This document shows, in pieces, positions 1 to 7,759 of a DNA stretch of 64,000 nt. The stretch is taken from contig NZ_BGZH01000001.1 of assembly GCF_009617755.1 (NCBI RefSeq), forward strand, positions 620,001 to 684,000, read 5' to 3'. A program made the translations under genes and the position numbers. Each line of letters opens with the position of its first letter. Within the stretch, counting starts at the first letter, position 1. The notes beneath the pieces were generated by a model, which saw only the letters and a list, made by a program, of their open reading frames with translations, did not search any database and was not told where the DNA came from. Source of the stretch: Marinobacter salsuginis (GTDB taxonomy: Bacteria > Pseudomonadota > Gammaproteobacteria > Pseudomonadales > Oleiphilaceae).

Positions 1-1
1 G

Positions 2-709
2 CTTCAAAGCCTCGACCAGGCTAGGGTTGGTTTGTGGCTGGTAGATCCCCTGTGCCCGGTAGAGCAGGAACTCACCGAAGGCTATCAGGCCCTGGGAAAA
101 TCACTGGCAGAGCGGGGCGCACTCGTCACCGAAGTGAAGCATCCATTACTGAGCCTTGAGCATATCCTGCCCGCTTACTTCAACCTGCTCGGCACTCTGC
201 TCAGTACCTCCCTGAAACCTGTGCAGCGCCGGCAAATGAAATGGATCGCGCGACTCGAACCCTGGCTCAAATTCCTGGGCCCGATGACACCATTTATTGG
301 TGAATACGGTAGGGGCGTGAACCAGCCTGTGTACCAGTGGATGGCCTGGAGCGAAATGCGGGAGAAAATGCGCGCCGAAATCGAATCCCTGTTTCAGGAA
401 GTGGACGTTCTGCTGACGCCGGTCACACCAACCACCGCCATCCGACATGACCACACCCACCCAGTCTTCAAACGCCGAATCACCGTCGCCGGCCAGCCAA
501 GGGCCTACATGGACCAGTTCTGCTGGATCGCCTTCGCCACCCTGCTGGGGCTGCCCGCCACCTCCGTGCCCATCGGACGAACGCAAGAAGGCCTGCCTTT
601 CAATGTTCAGGTAATCGGTGCACCGGGGATGGATCTGACTACGATCGGGTTTGCGGGACTGCTGGAAGACGCGGGACTGGCGGGATTTGTCCAGCCAGAG
701 GGATTTTGA
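2..709 (+). CDS. Amidase, amidase-signature family (C-terminal part)
   Basis: The reading frame is open from the first base of the window, so the N-terminal half with the Ser-cisSer-Lys catalytic triad lies upstream and cannot be seen. What remains is about 235 residues. The end of the protein carries DVLLTPVTPTTA and LLGLPATSVPIG followed by GLPFNVQVIGAPGMD, which is the usual C-terminal pattern of amidase-signature hydrolases (GatA, fatty acid amide and aryl-amide hydrolases). The family hydrolyses amide bonds; the substrate cannot be told from this part. The first ATG-like starts inside the window are internal. A hairpin at 733-752 follows the stop. Confident on the family, not on the function. 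Confidence 0.8.
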   Translation, partial: LQSLDQARVGLWLVDPLCPVEQELTEGYQALGKSLAERGALVTEVKHPLLSLEHILPAYFNLLGTLLSTSLKPVQRRQMKWIARLEPWLKFLGPMTPFIGEYGRGVNQPVYQWMAWSEMREKMRAEIESLFQEVDVLLTPVTPTTAIRHDHTHPVFKRRITVAGQPRAYMDQFCWIAFATLLGLPATSVPIGRTQEGLPFNVQVIGAPGMDLTTIGFAGLLEDAGLAGFVQPEGF

Positions 710-732
710 AAACGCGGAAGTAAAAACGAGAA

Positions 733-752
733 AAGCCCGCAAAAGCGGGCTT
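733..752 (-). terminator. Hairpin terminator, bidirectional
   Basis: The arms AAGCCCGC and GCGGGCTT are separated by AAAA. Read on the minus strand the hairpin is followed by T-rich sequence, so it fits as the terminator of the tRNA gene at 764-840. It can also serve the amidase gene arriving from the left. Confidence 0.7.
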
Positions 753-763
753 GACTTCAATAG

Positions 764-840
<77 letters not shown>

Positions 841-939
841 TCAAACTGGTTGTTTCTCAGGGAACCCCTGATCAACGTGGCGCGCATGATAAGGGGTGTG
901 ATCGACACTGTCAAAGGAAAGTTCCGGGTTTAACCAAAC

Positions 940-2277
940 CTACCTCTCCAGAATCGCAGTAACCCCCTGGCCACCCGCAGCGCAGATGGAAATAAGGCCC
1001 CGACCGCTGCCCTTCTCCTCCAGCAACTTGGCCAGAGTCGCAACAATGCGGGCACCGGTGGCCGCAAAGGGATGGCCGGTCGCCAGGCTACTGCCTTTCA
1101 CATTGAGTTTGTCACGGTCAATGCTACCCATGGGCTTGTCCAGACCCAGGCGCTCCTTGCAGAAAGCCGGATCCTCCCAGGCTTTCAGAGTGCAAAGGAC
1201 CTGGGCGGCAAAGGCTTCATGGATTTCATAGAAATCGAAATCCTGCAGTGTCAGCCCAGCCTTCTCCAGCATCCGGGGTACCGCATAGGCAGGCGCCATC
1301 AGCAGGCCTTCCTTCTTGTCCACGAAATCTACCGCCGCAACCTCCGAGAACGTCAACCAGGCCTTGACCTCATAGTTGTTGGCCTTGGCCCATTCCTCAC
1401 TGGCCAGCAGCACGCAAGACGCGCCATCCGTCAGCGCCGTGCTGTTGGCCGCAGTCATGGTACCGTTTTCCCGATCAAAAACCGGCTTGAGCGTCGCCAG
1501 CTTCTCCAACGAGGTATCCGGCCGCAGAATGTTGTCCTTTTCCAAACCTGCCATCGGCGTCATCAAGTCGTTGAAGAAACCTTCCTCATAGGCCTTGGCC
1601 AGCTTCTGATGGCTCTCGAAGGCCAGCTTATCTTGATCCTCCCGGGCAATGTCCCACTCCTTCGCCGTCACCTGGGCATGCTCGCCCATCGACATGCCAG
1701 TGCGGGGCTCGCCATTTTCAGGAACCTCCGGCTTGAGATGCCCCGGCCGGAACCGCCCCAGAATCTTCAGCCGCTCGCCCGCAGTCTTGGCCCGGTTCAA
1801 ATCCAGCAAAATCTCCCGGAGCCCCTCACCCACGCCAATCGGCGCATCGGATGTGGTGTCGGTTCCACCGGCGATGCCACACTCGATTTGCCGCAGGGCA
1901 ATCTTGTTGGCCACCAGAATCGCCGCCTCCAGCCCCGTGCCACAGGCCTGCTGGATATCATAAGCCGGAGTCTCCGGAGCCAATCCACAGCTCATCACCG
2001 CCTCACGGGTAAGATTAAAATCCCGCGAGTGCTTGATAACCGCCCCGGCAGCCACCTCACCCAGCCGCTGCCCCTCAAGACCATACCTGTCCACCAGCCC
2101 CCGCAGAGCCGACGTCAGCAACTCCTGGTTACTGATCTTGCTGTAGGCTGTATTGGACCGCGCGAACGGAATCCGGTTGCCACCCAGCACCGCCACGCGG
2201 CGAATACCCGAAGGCGCGGAGCTGGTCTTTTTCGAAGTAGCGGTTTTCTTACGTGGAGTTTTCGATGCTTCTGCCAT
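940..2277 (-). CDS. Acetyl-CoA C-acyltransferase (thiolase, FadA2/FadI-like)
   Basis: 445-residue thiolase that should cleave or form 3-ketoacyl-CoA using CoA. The nucleophilic cysteine sits in QQACGTGLEA (about residue 112), the catalytic histidine in YEIHEAFAAQ, and the second cysteine in SICAAGGQG near the C-terminus. The extra N-terminal stretch is Lys/Ala/Ser rich. The ATG at 2277 is chosen over the TTG two codons upstream. It is divergent from a high-molecular-weight FabG gene, the same pairing as mycobacterial fadA2/fabG4. That pairing suggests a joint role in fatty acyl-CoA turnover. Family is certain; chain-length preference is unknown. Confidence 0.93.
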   Translation of the reverse strand: MAEASKTPRKKTATSKKTSSAPSGIRRVAVLGGNRIPFARSNTAYSKISNQELLTSALRGLVDRYGLEGQRLGEVAAGAVIKHSRDFNLTREAVMSCGLAPETPAYDIQQACGTGLEAAILVANKIALRQIECGIAGGTDTTSDAPIGVGEGLREILLDLNRAKTAGERLKILGRFRPGHLKPEVPENGEPRTGMSMGEHAQVTAKEWDIAREDQDKLAFESHQKLAKAYEEGFFNDLMTPMAGLEKDNILRPDTSLEKLATLKPVFDRENGTMTAANSTALTDGASCVLLASEEWAKANNYEVKAWLTFSEVAAVDFVDKKEGLLMAPAYAVPRMLEKAGLTLQDFDFYEIHEAFAAQVLCTLKAWEDPAFCKERLGLDKPMGSIDRDKLNVKGSSLATGHPFAATGARIVATLAKLLEEKGSGRGLISICAAGGQGVTAILER

Positions 2278-2598
2278 GATCAATTCATCCGTTTTGAAGT
2301 AACCGTGATGTCAGGGGGAACATTGGGGGAAGGCTTCCCAGAACCGTGGAGCGCCAAGGATGGCGCGACCGAGCCCTACAGGGACGTATTCACGGGCGTG
2401 TTCTGGGAAGCCTTCCCCCAATGTTCCCTGCACCCAGGCTGAGTTGTTAATGTCGACAGTTTAGCGACAACCCGAACTGCCTCATTGGCACCCCTGACAA
2501 CACCCTACAGGCATTGAGTCAATCCAAAAACTATCCGATTCTTTACCCTGTAGGACGATTCGCATCCAGCAACCCGAATGCAAAACAAGGAAGCCACC
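2278..2598. other. 321-base divergent intergenic region
   Basis: Between the thiolase and FabG genes. It holds the palindromic element at 2312-2430. The remaining 170 bases before the FabG start show no promoter I would defend and no tRNA or small ORF with a ribosome site. Confidence 0.6.
2312..2430 (+). repeat. Palindromic element, copy 1 (variant core)
   Basis: The left arm (2312-2344) and right arm (2400-2430) are reverse complements over about 31 bp except for a two-base length difference at the outer end. They enclose a 55-base core. The core starts with a small hairpin GCGCC-AAGGAT-GGCGC and then contains CCCTACAGGGACGT, in place of the GCGCACATGGA block seen in the other three copies. 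The strand given is the one on which the AAGGAT loop reads. It lies between divergent genes, upstream of the FabG start. Confidence 0.85.
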
Positions 2599-4005
2599 AT
2601 GTCTGACCTCTATCTTAGAATAGTAAACACCCCGGTAGGTAAAACCGCCGCACAATCCCTCGGTCTGCCAGCGCCAGTACCCCTGAAACGCCTCAAACGC
2701 ACCGACCAGCCCTTTATTGAGGGCGACGTGCTGATTGGTGCCGCAGCCGGTGGCAAAGCCATCGCAACCATTGGCAGCACCCTCAGCGCCAGTGCCGCCA
2801 CACTGCACCATGCCAGCGGCAACGAGCGCCTGAACGATTCATCCAAAGCCGGCAACAAAGCCCGACCATTGGACCTGGGGTCGGACATCGACCACAAATT
2901 CTCGGCCCTGGTATTCGACGCCTCTGGCCTGAAAGGCCCCGACGACCTTCGAGCGCTCTACGACTTTTTCCACCCCACCATCAAAAAGCTCGGCAGCAAC
3001 GCTCGCGTTCTGGTCGTTGGCCAGAACCCCGCCACCTGCAGGAAAGCGCCCCAGGCCGCGGCTCAGCAGGCACTGGAAGGATTTGTTCGCAGCGTGGGCA
3101 AGGAAATTGGCAAGAAAGGCTCAACGGCAAACCTGCTGTGGATGGCGCCCGGGGCAGAGAAACAACTGGATTCCAGCGTTCGATTCTTCCTGTCTGCCCG
3201 CTCTGCCTACGTGTCCGGCCAGGTCGTCAAGATCGGCAAACGCGATGCGGCGCCGGCAACCAACCCCGTCGCCCCGCTGACCGGCAAGGTAGCATTGGTC
3301 ACGGGCGCCTCCCGTGGCATAGGCGCCGCCATCGCAGAAACCTTGGCACGGGACGGCGCGACCGTCATTGGTCTGGATATTCCGCCAGCCATGGAAGATC
3401 TACAAAAGGTCACATCCGCTATCAAGGGCAAGGCCCTGGCCTGCGACATTACCGACGACAAAGCACCAAAACTGATCGCCGACTTTATCGACGAGCATTT
3501 CGGCGGGGTGGACCTGGTGATTCACAATGCGGGAATTACCCGCGACAAGACCCTGGGCAACATGCCTGAACACTTCTGGGATATGACCATCGCCGTAAAC
3601 CTGACCGCCGAAGAGTTGATCGACGAGGAACTGGCCAAGCGTGAGCTTATGAAAGACAACGGGCGCATTGTCTGCATCTCCTCCATCAGCGGGATTGCTG
3701 GCAACTTCGGGCAGACCAACTACTCAACCGCCAAATGCGGAGTCATCGGATACGTGGAAGCCATGGCCCGGCAACTGAAAAACGGGGTGACCATCAACGC
3801 GATTGCTCCCGGGTTTATCGAAACCCAGATGACAGCAGCAATGCCGGTCACTATCCGCGAGGCGGGTCGCCGGATGAACAGCCTTTCCCAAGGCGGACAG
3901 CCGGTGGATGTGGCAGAAGCCATCGCCTGGTATTGCAGCCCGGCATCCAATGGAGTGAACGGCAATGTTGTGCGGGTTTGCGGGCAATCGTTGATTGGCA
4001 AATAA
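2599..4005 (+). CDS. fabG: 3-oxoacyl-ACP/CoA reductase, high-molecular-weight FabG type
   Basis: 468-residue NAD(P)H-dependent ketoreductase. The C-terminal half is a classical SDR: TGASRGIG cofactor loop near residue 235, NAG at HNAGITRDK, catalytic Ser in CISSISG and YSTAK (Tyr about residue 375). The first 200 residues form a degenerate Rossmann/flavodoxin-like domain without a cofactor loop, as in mycobacterial FabG4. The ATG at 2599 is preferred over the ATG at 2578 because AAGGAAG lies six bases before it. It is divergent from the thiolase gene, and a strong terminator follows. The natural substrate (ACP or CoA ester) is not settled by sequence. Confidence 0.9.
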   Translation: MSDLYLRIVNTPVGKTAAQSLGLPAPVPLKRLKRTDQPFIEGDVLIGAAAGGKAIATIGSTLSASAATLHHASGNERLNDSSKAGNKARPLDLGSDIDHKFSALVFDASGLKGPDDLRALYDFFHPTIKKLGSNARVLVVGQNPATCRKAPQAAAQQALEGFVRSVGKEIGKKGSTANLLWMAPGAEKQLDSSVRFFLSARSAYVSGQVVKIGKRDAAPATNPVAPLTGKVALVTGASRGIGAAIAETLARDGATVIGLDIPPAMEDLQKVTSAIKGKALACDITDDKAPKLIADFIDEHFGGVDLVIHNAGITRDKTLGNMPEHFWDMTIAVNLTAEELIDEELAKRELMKDNGRIVCISSISGIAGNFGQTNYSTAKCGVIGYVEAMARQLKNGVTINAIAPGFIETQMTAAMPVTIREAGRRMNSLSQGGQPVDVAEAIAWYCSPASNGVNGNVVRVCGQSLIGK

Positions 4006-4010
4006 AAAAA

Positions 4011-4039
4011 GGGCCGATCCTTGCGGATCGGCCCTTTTT
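4011..4039 (+). terminator. Rho-independent terminator
   Basis: The ten-base arms GGGCCGATCC / GGATCGGCCC pair perfectly around TTGC. T5 follows on the plus strand and a run of A precedes, so it can stop both the FabG transcript and the tRNA cluster arriving on the minus strand. Confidence 0.92.
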
Positions 4040-4046
4040 CGAAATT

Positions 4047-4122
4047 TGGTGGGTGGTACTGGGATCGAACCAGTGACCCTCGCCTTGTAAGGGCGATGCT
4101 CTCCCAGCTGAGCTAACCACCC
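4047..4122 (-). tRNA. tRNA-Val (TAC)
   Basis: 76-base cloverleaf on the minus strand with encoded CCA. The acceptor arms are GGGTGGT / ACCACCC and the anticodon loop is CTTACAA. It appears identical to the copy at 4288-4363. It is the last gene of a three-tRNA cluster. Confidence 0.96.
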
Positions 4123-4144
4123 GGGAATACTTTCTAAATAAAAA

Positions 4145-4221
4145 TGGCGGAGCGGACGGGACTCGAACCCGCGACCCCCGGCGTGACAGGCCGGTATTCT
4201 AACCAACTGAACTACCGCTCC
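4145..4221 (-). tRNA. tRNA-Asp (GTC)
   Basis: 77-base cloverleaf with encoded CCA. The acceptor is GGAGCGG / CCGCTCC with discriminator G, and the anticodon loop is CTGTCAC. It sits between two tRNA-Val copies on the same strand. Confidence 0.96.
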
Positions 4222-4287
4222 GCATCAATTCGGCCCTCGGGCTCGAACCTGAAACCGGATGGGGTGATCCGGTGATGCATTTGAAAG

Positions 4288-4363
4288 TGGTGGGTGGTAC
4301 TGGGATCGAACCAGTGACCCTCGCCTTGTAAGGGCGATGCTCTCCCAGCTGAGCTAACCACCC
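4288..4363 (-). tRNA. tRNA-Val (TAC), second copy
   Basis: 76-base cloverleaf with encoded CCA, the same sequence as the tRNA at 4047-4122. It is the first gene of the Val-Asp-Val cluster, so the duplication flanks the tRNA-Asp. Confidence 0.96.
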
Positions 4364-4525
4364 ACTTTCAAGCCTTTCAAAAGGCATTCACTTGCTTGGC
4401 AGCAGTGCTGTCTCAACCAAGTGAGAGGCGCATTTTAAGCATTTGGCTGGCGGTGTCAAATATTTTCCCGGAATTTTCTTTAAAAACCTGCAAGCCATTC
4501 AAAAGCGTACAGTTTTTAAGCAAAT

Positions 4526-4771
4526 TCACTTCCGCCGAGAGGTTTTGGCGGCTCGCACAACCGGACGATCCTGCCCAGCCTGCTGGGCTTTCTCCTGAAG
4601 GGACAACTCGCTGACACGGCTGCGCCTGTCTTCGGGCACGGCCCGATTGGCCAGGGAACAATTCAGGTCATCCAGCCTTTTTTGCAGATCGCCCCAGCTA
4701 TCGAGAAGTTGGGGAACAACATCGTCTGCCAGCTTTTCAAATCTGAGCTTAAGAGAATCCTTGAGAGCCAT
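4526..4771 (-). CDS. Small hypothetical protein, 81 residues
   Basis: I do not recognise this protein. It begins MALKDSLKLRFEKLADD and is rich in charged residues, with heptad-like Leu spacing over the first 45 residues (helical or coiled) and a basic, Ser/Arg/Lys-rich tail. There is no signal peptide or membrane segment. The ATG at 4771 is chosen; an in-frame GTG at 4798 would add nine residues and has no better ribosome site. The base pattern looks coding and it sits alone between the tRNA cluster and a lipoprotein gene on the same strand. Confidence 0.5.
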   Translation of the reverse strand: MALKDSLKLRFEKLADDVVPQLLDSWGDLQKRLDDLNCSLANRAVPEDRRSRVSELSLQEKAQQAGQDRPVVRAAKTSRRK

Positions 4772-4820
4772 TGTTTTTGAATTTCCCGCGTTTTTCACCT
4801 GACGTCAGTGTAGTCAGCAC

Positions 4821-5693
4821 TCAGAAAATCCACCAGCCACCTCCGGATTCCGCCTCTTCCCTTCGCTCACGCTCCTGCTCCAGTTCCGCGTACTCCCGCT
4901 CCAGTTGCTCAATCTTTTGATCTGTCTCCAGGGGAACGGTGGGGCCACCACCGAATGGCCAGAACCAGGAAGCGGATTCGTACTTGCCTTCTTCCTTCAT
5001 CCGCTCGATCTCAAGCTCCCGCTCCTCTTCCAGCAACACCAGTTGCCGCTCGTAATCCATGTCTTCATTCACTTCCACAATCGAAGTTGCAGCGTGGTTC
5101 GGCGCCAATAGATCACTGTTGAGGAATCGAGTGGAAACGATCTCATCTGCCTGCATGGCGTATTCCCGGGTCACCAGCTGCAGGTCACCCTGTGTCAGCG
5201 GGTGGTCCGGATCCAGATCAGGGTGTCGCTGGCCCGGCTCGGAGAGCTCGTTATAACGCAGGTAATAAATCTTTCCGGGCTCGACTTCCAGCGTGGCATC
5301 GGCGATCAGGCTCAGACTGAAGGAGTTCATTCCCTCCAGCCCCAGCAGCGGTCGGCGCATGGCGATATGGCGCTCCCCGGGGCTCACCTCCAGCCAGGTG
5401 AAGCTGTCGTTACGGATGTTGAAATAGTGGGTATCGTCTATGTAGACACTTGGGGCTTCGATCTCATCTGCAGCCCACTGGGAATGGGTCCGATAGAAGT
5501 ACAGCACGGCGTTGCGCCGGTCCCAGCTGTCGTTATCAATGTGGACGAAATCATGGCCGGAAACCGGGTGCAGGAACGAACCGACGCTTTTACCAATGGA
5601 CTGATAAACCGTACACCCGGACACCGCCAGCAACAGAAGTAACGCGACCAACGGCCGGAGCAAGGGAAAAACGGAAGGCACTCGGGTTTTCAT
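4821..5693 (-). CDS. Lipoprotein with DUF2846-like domain
   Basis: 290 residues. A lipoprotein signal peptide ends in LAVSGC, giving a lipidated Cys27, so the protein should sit in the cell envelope. Residues about 55-180 resemble DUF2846 proteins: a Tyr-rich AVLYFYR strand, a VYIDDTHYFNI strand, GERHIAMRR and an EPGKIYYLRY strand. The last 70 residues are Glu/Arg rich and predict a coiled coil, ending in GGGWWIF. The DUF2846 function is unknown. Upstream is the membrane coiled-coil gene on the same strand, 139 bases away. Confidence 0.8.
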   Translation of the reverse strand: MKTRVPSVFPLLRPLVALLLLLAVSGCTVYQSIGKSVGSFLHPVSGHDFVHIDNDSWDRRNAVLYFYRTHSQWAADEIEAPSVYIDDTHYFNIRNDSFTWLEVSPGERHIAMRRPLLGLEGMNSFSLSLIADATLEVEPGKIYYLRYNELSEPGQRHPDLDPDHPLTQGDLQLVTREYAMQADEIVSTRFLNSDLLAPNHAATSIVEVNEDMDYERQLVLLEEERELEIERMKEEGKYESASWFWPFGGGPTVPLETDQKIEQLEREYAELEQERERREEAESGGGWWIF

Positions 5694-5832
5694 TGTTGTT
5701 AACTCTTCATCCTGATTGCGAGTTGCCTGATCATAACAACTGCAAATCGCCAGAAATGAGAGCTACCGCAAGGGATGGCTACAAACCGTTACAAAACCCG
5801 AAATGCAATGACCGAAACGCCTTGCGGGACAA

Positions 5833-6804
5833 TTACTGCCCGCTGACCTGGCTCCGCAGCTGGTTCACTTCTTCAGACAGCCGAACCAGGCGGGAAGTCA
5901 GCTGTGAACGGGAAGCATCGATCGACTCGACTGTTCGCTTCAGACTGGCCACCTCGTTCCGGAGTGCCTGAACCCGGCCATCGCCGGCCAGCTCATCCGT
6001 CTCCCGCTCCAGAGCCGAAATCCGCCCCTCCATACCACTGATTCCAAGCTTCTGCTCCTGCTCGAATCGCCGGATACGGCTCTCGATCACCTGATCCACA
6101 TCCGCCAGTTGCTGACTCAGTTTCGTCAACTGATCCGTTGCCTGCCGGCTGGCCTCCTGTAGTGCCGTTATCGACGTCTCCGTCTGTTGTTTCAAAGCGG
6201 CAATATCGGCAGAAAGCGACGACCGGGCCTTCTCTACCGATGCCTCAAGTGCACCAATGGCCTGTTTCCCTTCCGCAAGACCGGATTCCAACGCAGCAAT
6301 CCGCTCCTGCTGATCATCCAGACGCTTCTTGTTGCGCTCATTTGCAATGGCCCAAAGCTTCCGGATCTCACTGTCTGCCGTATCCAGGCGCTTGGTGTGC
6401 GCCGCGATCTGCTCCTCCAGAGTCGCTCCCCGCTCCTGCAGGTTCTCCCCCGTTTCCGAAAGTTCCCCCTCAAACCGGGCCAGCGCCAGCTTGCTCTGAC
6501 GAGCCCAGTAATCTGCCTCCTCAAGCTGCCCTTCCAATGCCTGAACCCGCTGCTCCTGGGAATACCAACCGGCACCGCCCGCCACGGCCAGCACGATCAA
6601 GAGCACCCAAAGCATGGCCGAGCTGCCACGACCACTGCCGCCGTTACCGCCTTTGCGCCCTTTGGGAGGCTTCGCTGGCGCCGACGTTTCGCCTTTCCCA
6701 CCGGACGATGGCCTGGACTTTTTCTCGGCAGGCTTTTTCGGCTCGGCACTACCAATCGGTCGTTCAGCCCTCAGCTCATCATCATCTGGACGAATGGGTT
6801 CCAT
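5833..6804 (-). CDS. Single-pass membrane protein with long coiled coil
   Basis: I cannot name this 323-residue protein. The layout is a 60-residue Lys/Pro/Gly-rich cytoplasmic N-terminus, one membrane segment at about residues 64-82 (MLWVLLIVLAVAGGAGW), then roughly 230 residues of nearly continuous coiled coil with regular Leu/Ala heptads (for example IAALESGLAEG, ISALERETDEL). The topology resembles type II membrane proteins facing the periplasm. There is no enzymatic motif. It is divergent from purE across palindromic element copy 2. A structural or scaffolding role is only inference. Confidence 0.75.
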   Translation of the reverse strand: MEPIRPDDDELRAERPIGSAEPKKPAEKKSRPSSGGKGETSAPAKPPKGRKGGNGGSGRGSSAMLWVLLIVLAVAGGAGWYSQEQRVQALEGQLEEADYWARQSKLALARFEGELSETGENLQERGATLEEQIAAHTKRLDTADSEIRKLWAIANERNKKRLDDQQERIAALESGLAEGKQAIGALEASVEKARSSLSADIAALKQQTETSITALQEASRQATDQLTKLSQQLADVDQVIESRIRRFEQEQKLGISGMEGRISALERETDELAGDGRVQALRNEVASLKRTVESIDASRSQLTSRLVRLSEEVNQLRSQVSGQ

Positions 6805-6911
6805 TACAGCTCCTGACTATGGACGGTTAAAACAATAAGGTCCGATAATACCTGTACTTATAAGCAGGGTGAAATAAAGGCGTGTTATTGGCGGACCACA
6901 CTGAGCTATGG

Positions 6912-7022
6912 GGCGTGGTTGGGATTTCTTTTCCAGAAATGTCTGAAGCCAGGGATGGCTTCAGTCAAGCGCACATGGAAGTGCTCGTAGCGGTTTCTGG
7001 AAAAGAAATGCCAACCACGACC
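6912..7022 (+). repeat. Palindromic element, copy 2
   Basis: The arms at 6912-6939 and 6994-7022 pair over about 28 bp with two imperfections. The 54-base core has a first hairpin CTGAAGCC-AGGGAT-GGCTTCAG and a second, GCAC-ATGGAA-GTGC, followed by TCGTAGCGG. It lies between the divergent coiled-coil gene and purE, in the same orientation as purE. Confidence 0.9.
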
Positions 7023-7099
7023 TGCACCAGGCTTTGTTGCATGGTAGGTAGGCAAAACATACAATGGCCGGCTTTCCAATTATCACAGGACTGTTGCAT

Positions 7100-7591
7100 A
7101 TGCAGCCGCTTGTAGGACTCATCATGGGCTCCAAATCCGACTGGCCCACCATGGAACACGCCGCCAACATGCTCGAAAAACTCGGCGTGCCCTATGAAAC
7201 CAAAGTCGTCTCGGCCCACCGCACCCCGGATCTGTTGTTTGAGTACGCCAAAACCGCCGCAGACCGTGGCCTGAAGGTTATTATCGCCGGCGCTGGCGGC
7301 GCCGCGCATCTGCCGGGCATGGTTGCTTCACAAACCGCCCTGCCGGTCCTGGGTGTACCTGTTCAGTCCAAAGCCCTGAACGGCCTGGATTCGCTACTGT
7401 CCATCGTCCAGATGCCGGGTGGCATTGCCGTCGGCACCCTGGCCATTGGCAAAGCCGGGGCCACCAACGCGGGTCTGCTGGCGGCACAGATTATCGGCAC
7501 CTCAGACGATAATGTCCGCAAGGCTGTGGAACAGTTCCGGGCCACACAGACCGAAACGATTCTGGAGAATCCCGACCCTCGGGACCAGTAA
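7100..7591 (+). CDS. purE: 5-(carboxyamino)imidazole ribonucleotide mutase
   Basis: 163 residues, the usual length for class I PurE. It converts N5-CAIR to CAIR in purine synthesis. Motifs seen are [13 protein letters not shown] near the start, VVSAHRTP with the catalytic histidine, and [14 protein letters not shown] in the active site loop. The ATG at 7100 is chosen because AGGA lies nine bases before it and the protein then starts next to the conserved first strand; an earlier in-frame start at 7064 would add twelve residues without family support. purK follows 168 bases later, with element copy 3 in between. Confidence 0.97.
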   Translation: MQPLVGLIMGSKSDWPTMEHAANMLEKLGVPYETKVVSAHRTPDLLFEYAKTAADRGLKVIIAGAGGAAHLPGMVASQTALPVLGVPVQSKALNGLDSLLSIVQMPGGIAVGTLAIGKAGATNAGLLAAQIIGTSDDNVRKAVEQFRATQTETILENPDPRDQ

Positions 7592-7608
7592 CGCAACATT
7601 GGGAGAAA

Positions 7609-7718
7609 GAAGCAGGCGGGACCTTGTGTCCAAAACACGCTACGAGCACATCCATGTGCGCTTGTTTCGTGCCGTCCCTGGCCCTCAACAGTTTTGGACA
7701 CAAGGTCCCGCCCGCTTC
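7609..7718 (-). repeat. Palindromic element, copy 3 (reverse orientation)
   Basis: The arms 7609-7636 and 7691-7718 pair over 28 bp with one mismatch. Read on the minus strand, the 54-base core has the first hairpin loop AGGGAC and the second hairpin GCAC-ATGGAT-GTGC, followed by TCGTAGCGT. It separates purE from purK and faces the opposite way to copy 2, so the two copies bracket purE. Confidence 0.9.
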
Positions 7719-7759
7719 CCATACTTTTGCAAAATGCCGACAGAGGCAGGAGAACATAA

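Noticed and set aside
1072..2442. 456-codon open frame opposite the thiolase
   Set aside because: Antisense shadow of a clear thiolase, no domain, no ribosome site, and it runs into a palindromic element.
6912..7718. Opposed palindromic elements read as insertion sequence ends around purE
   Set aside because: No transposase, no target duplication, and the gene between is housekeeping purE; treated as separate elements.
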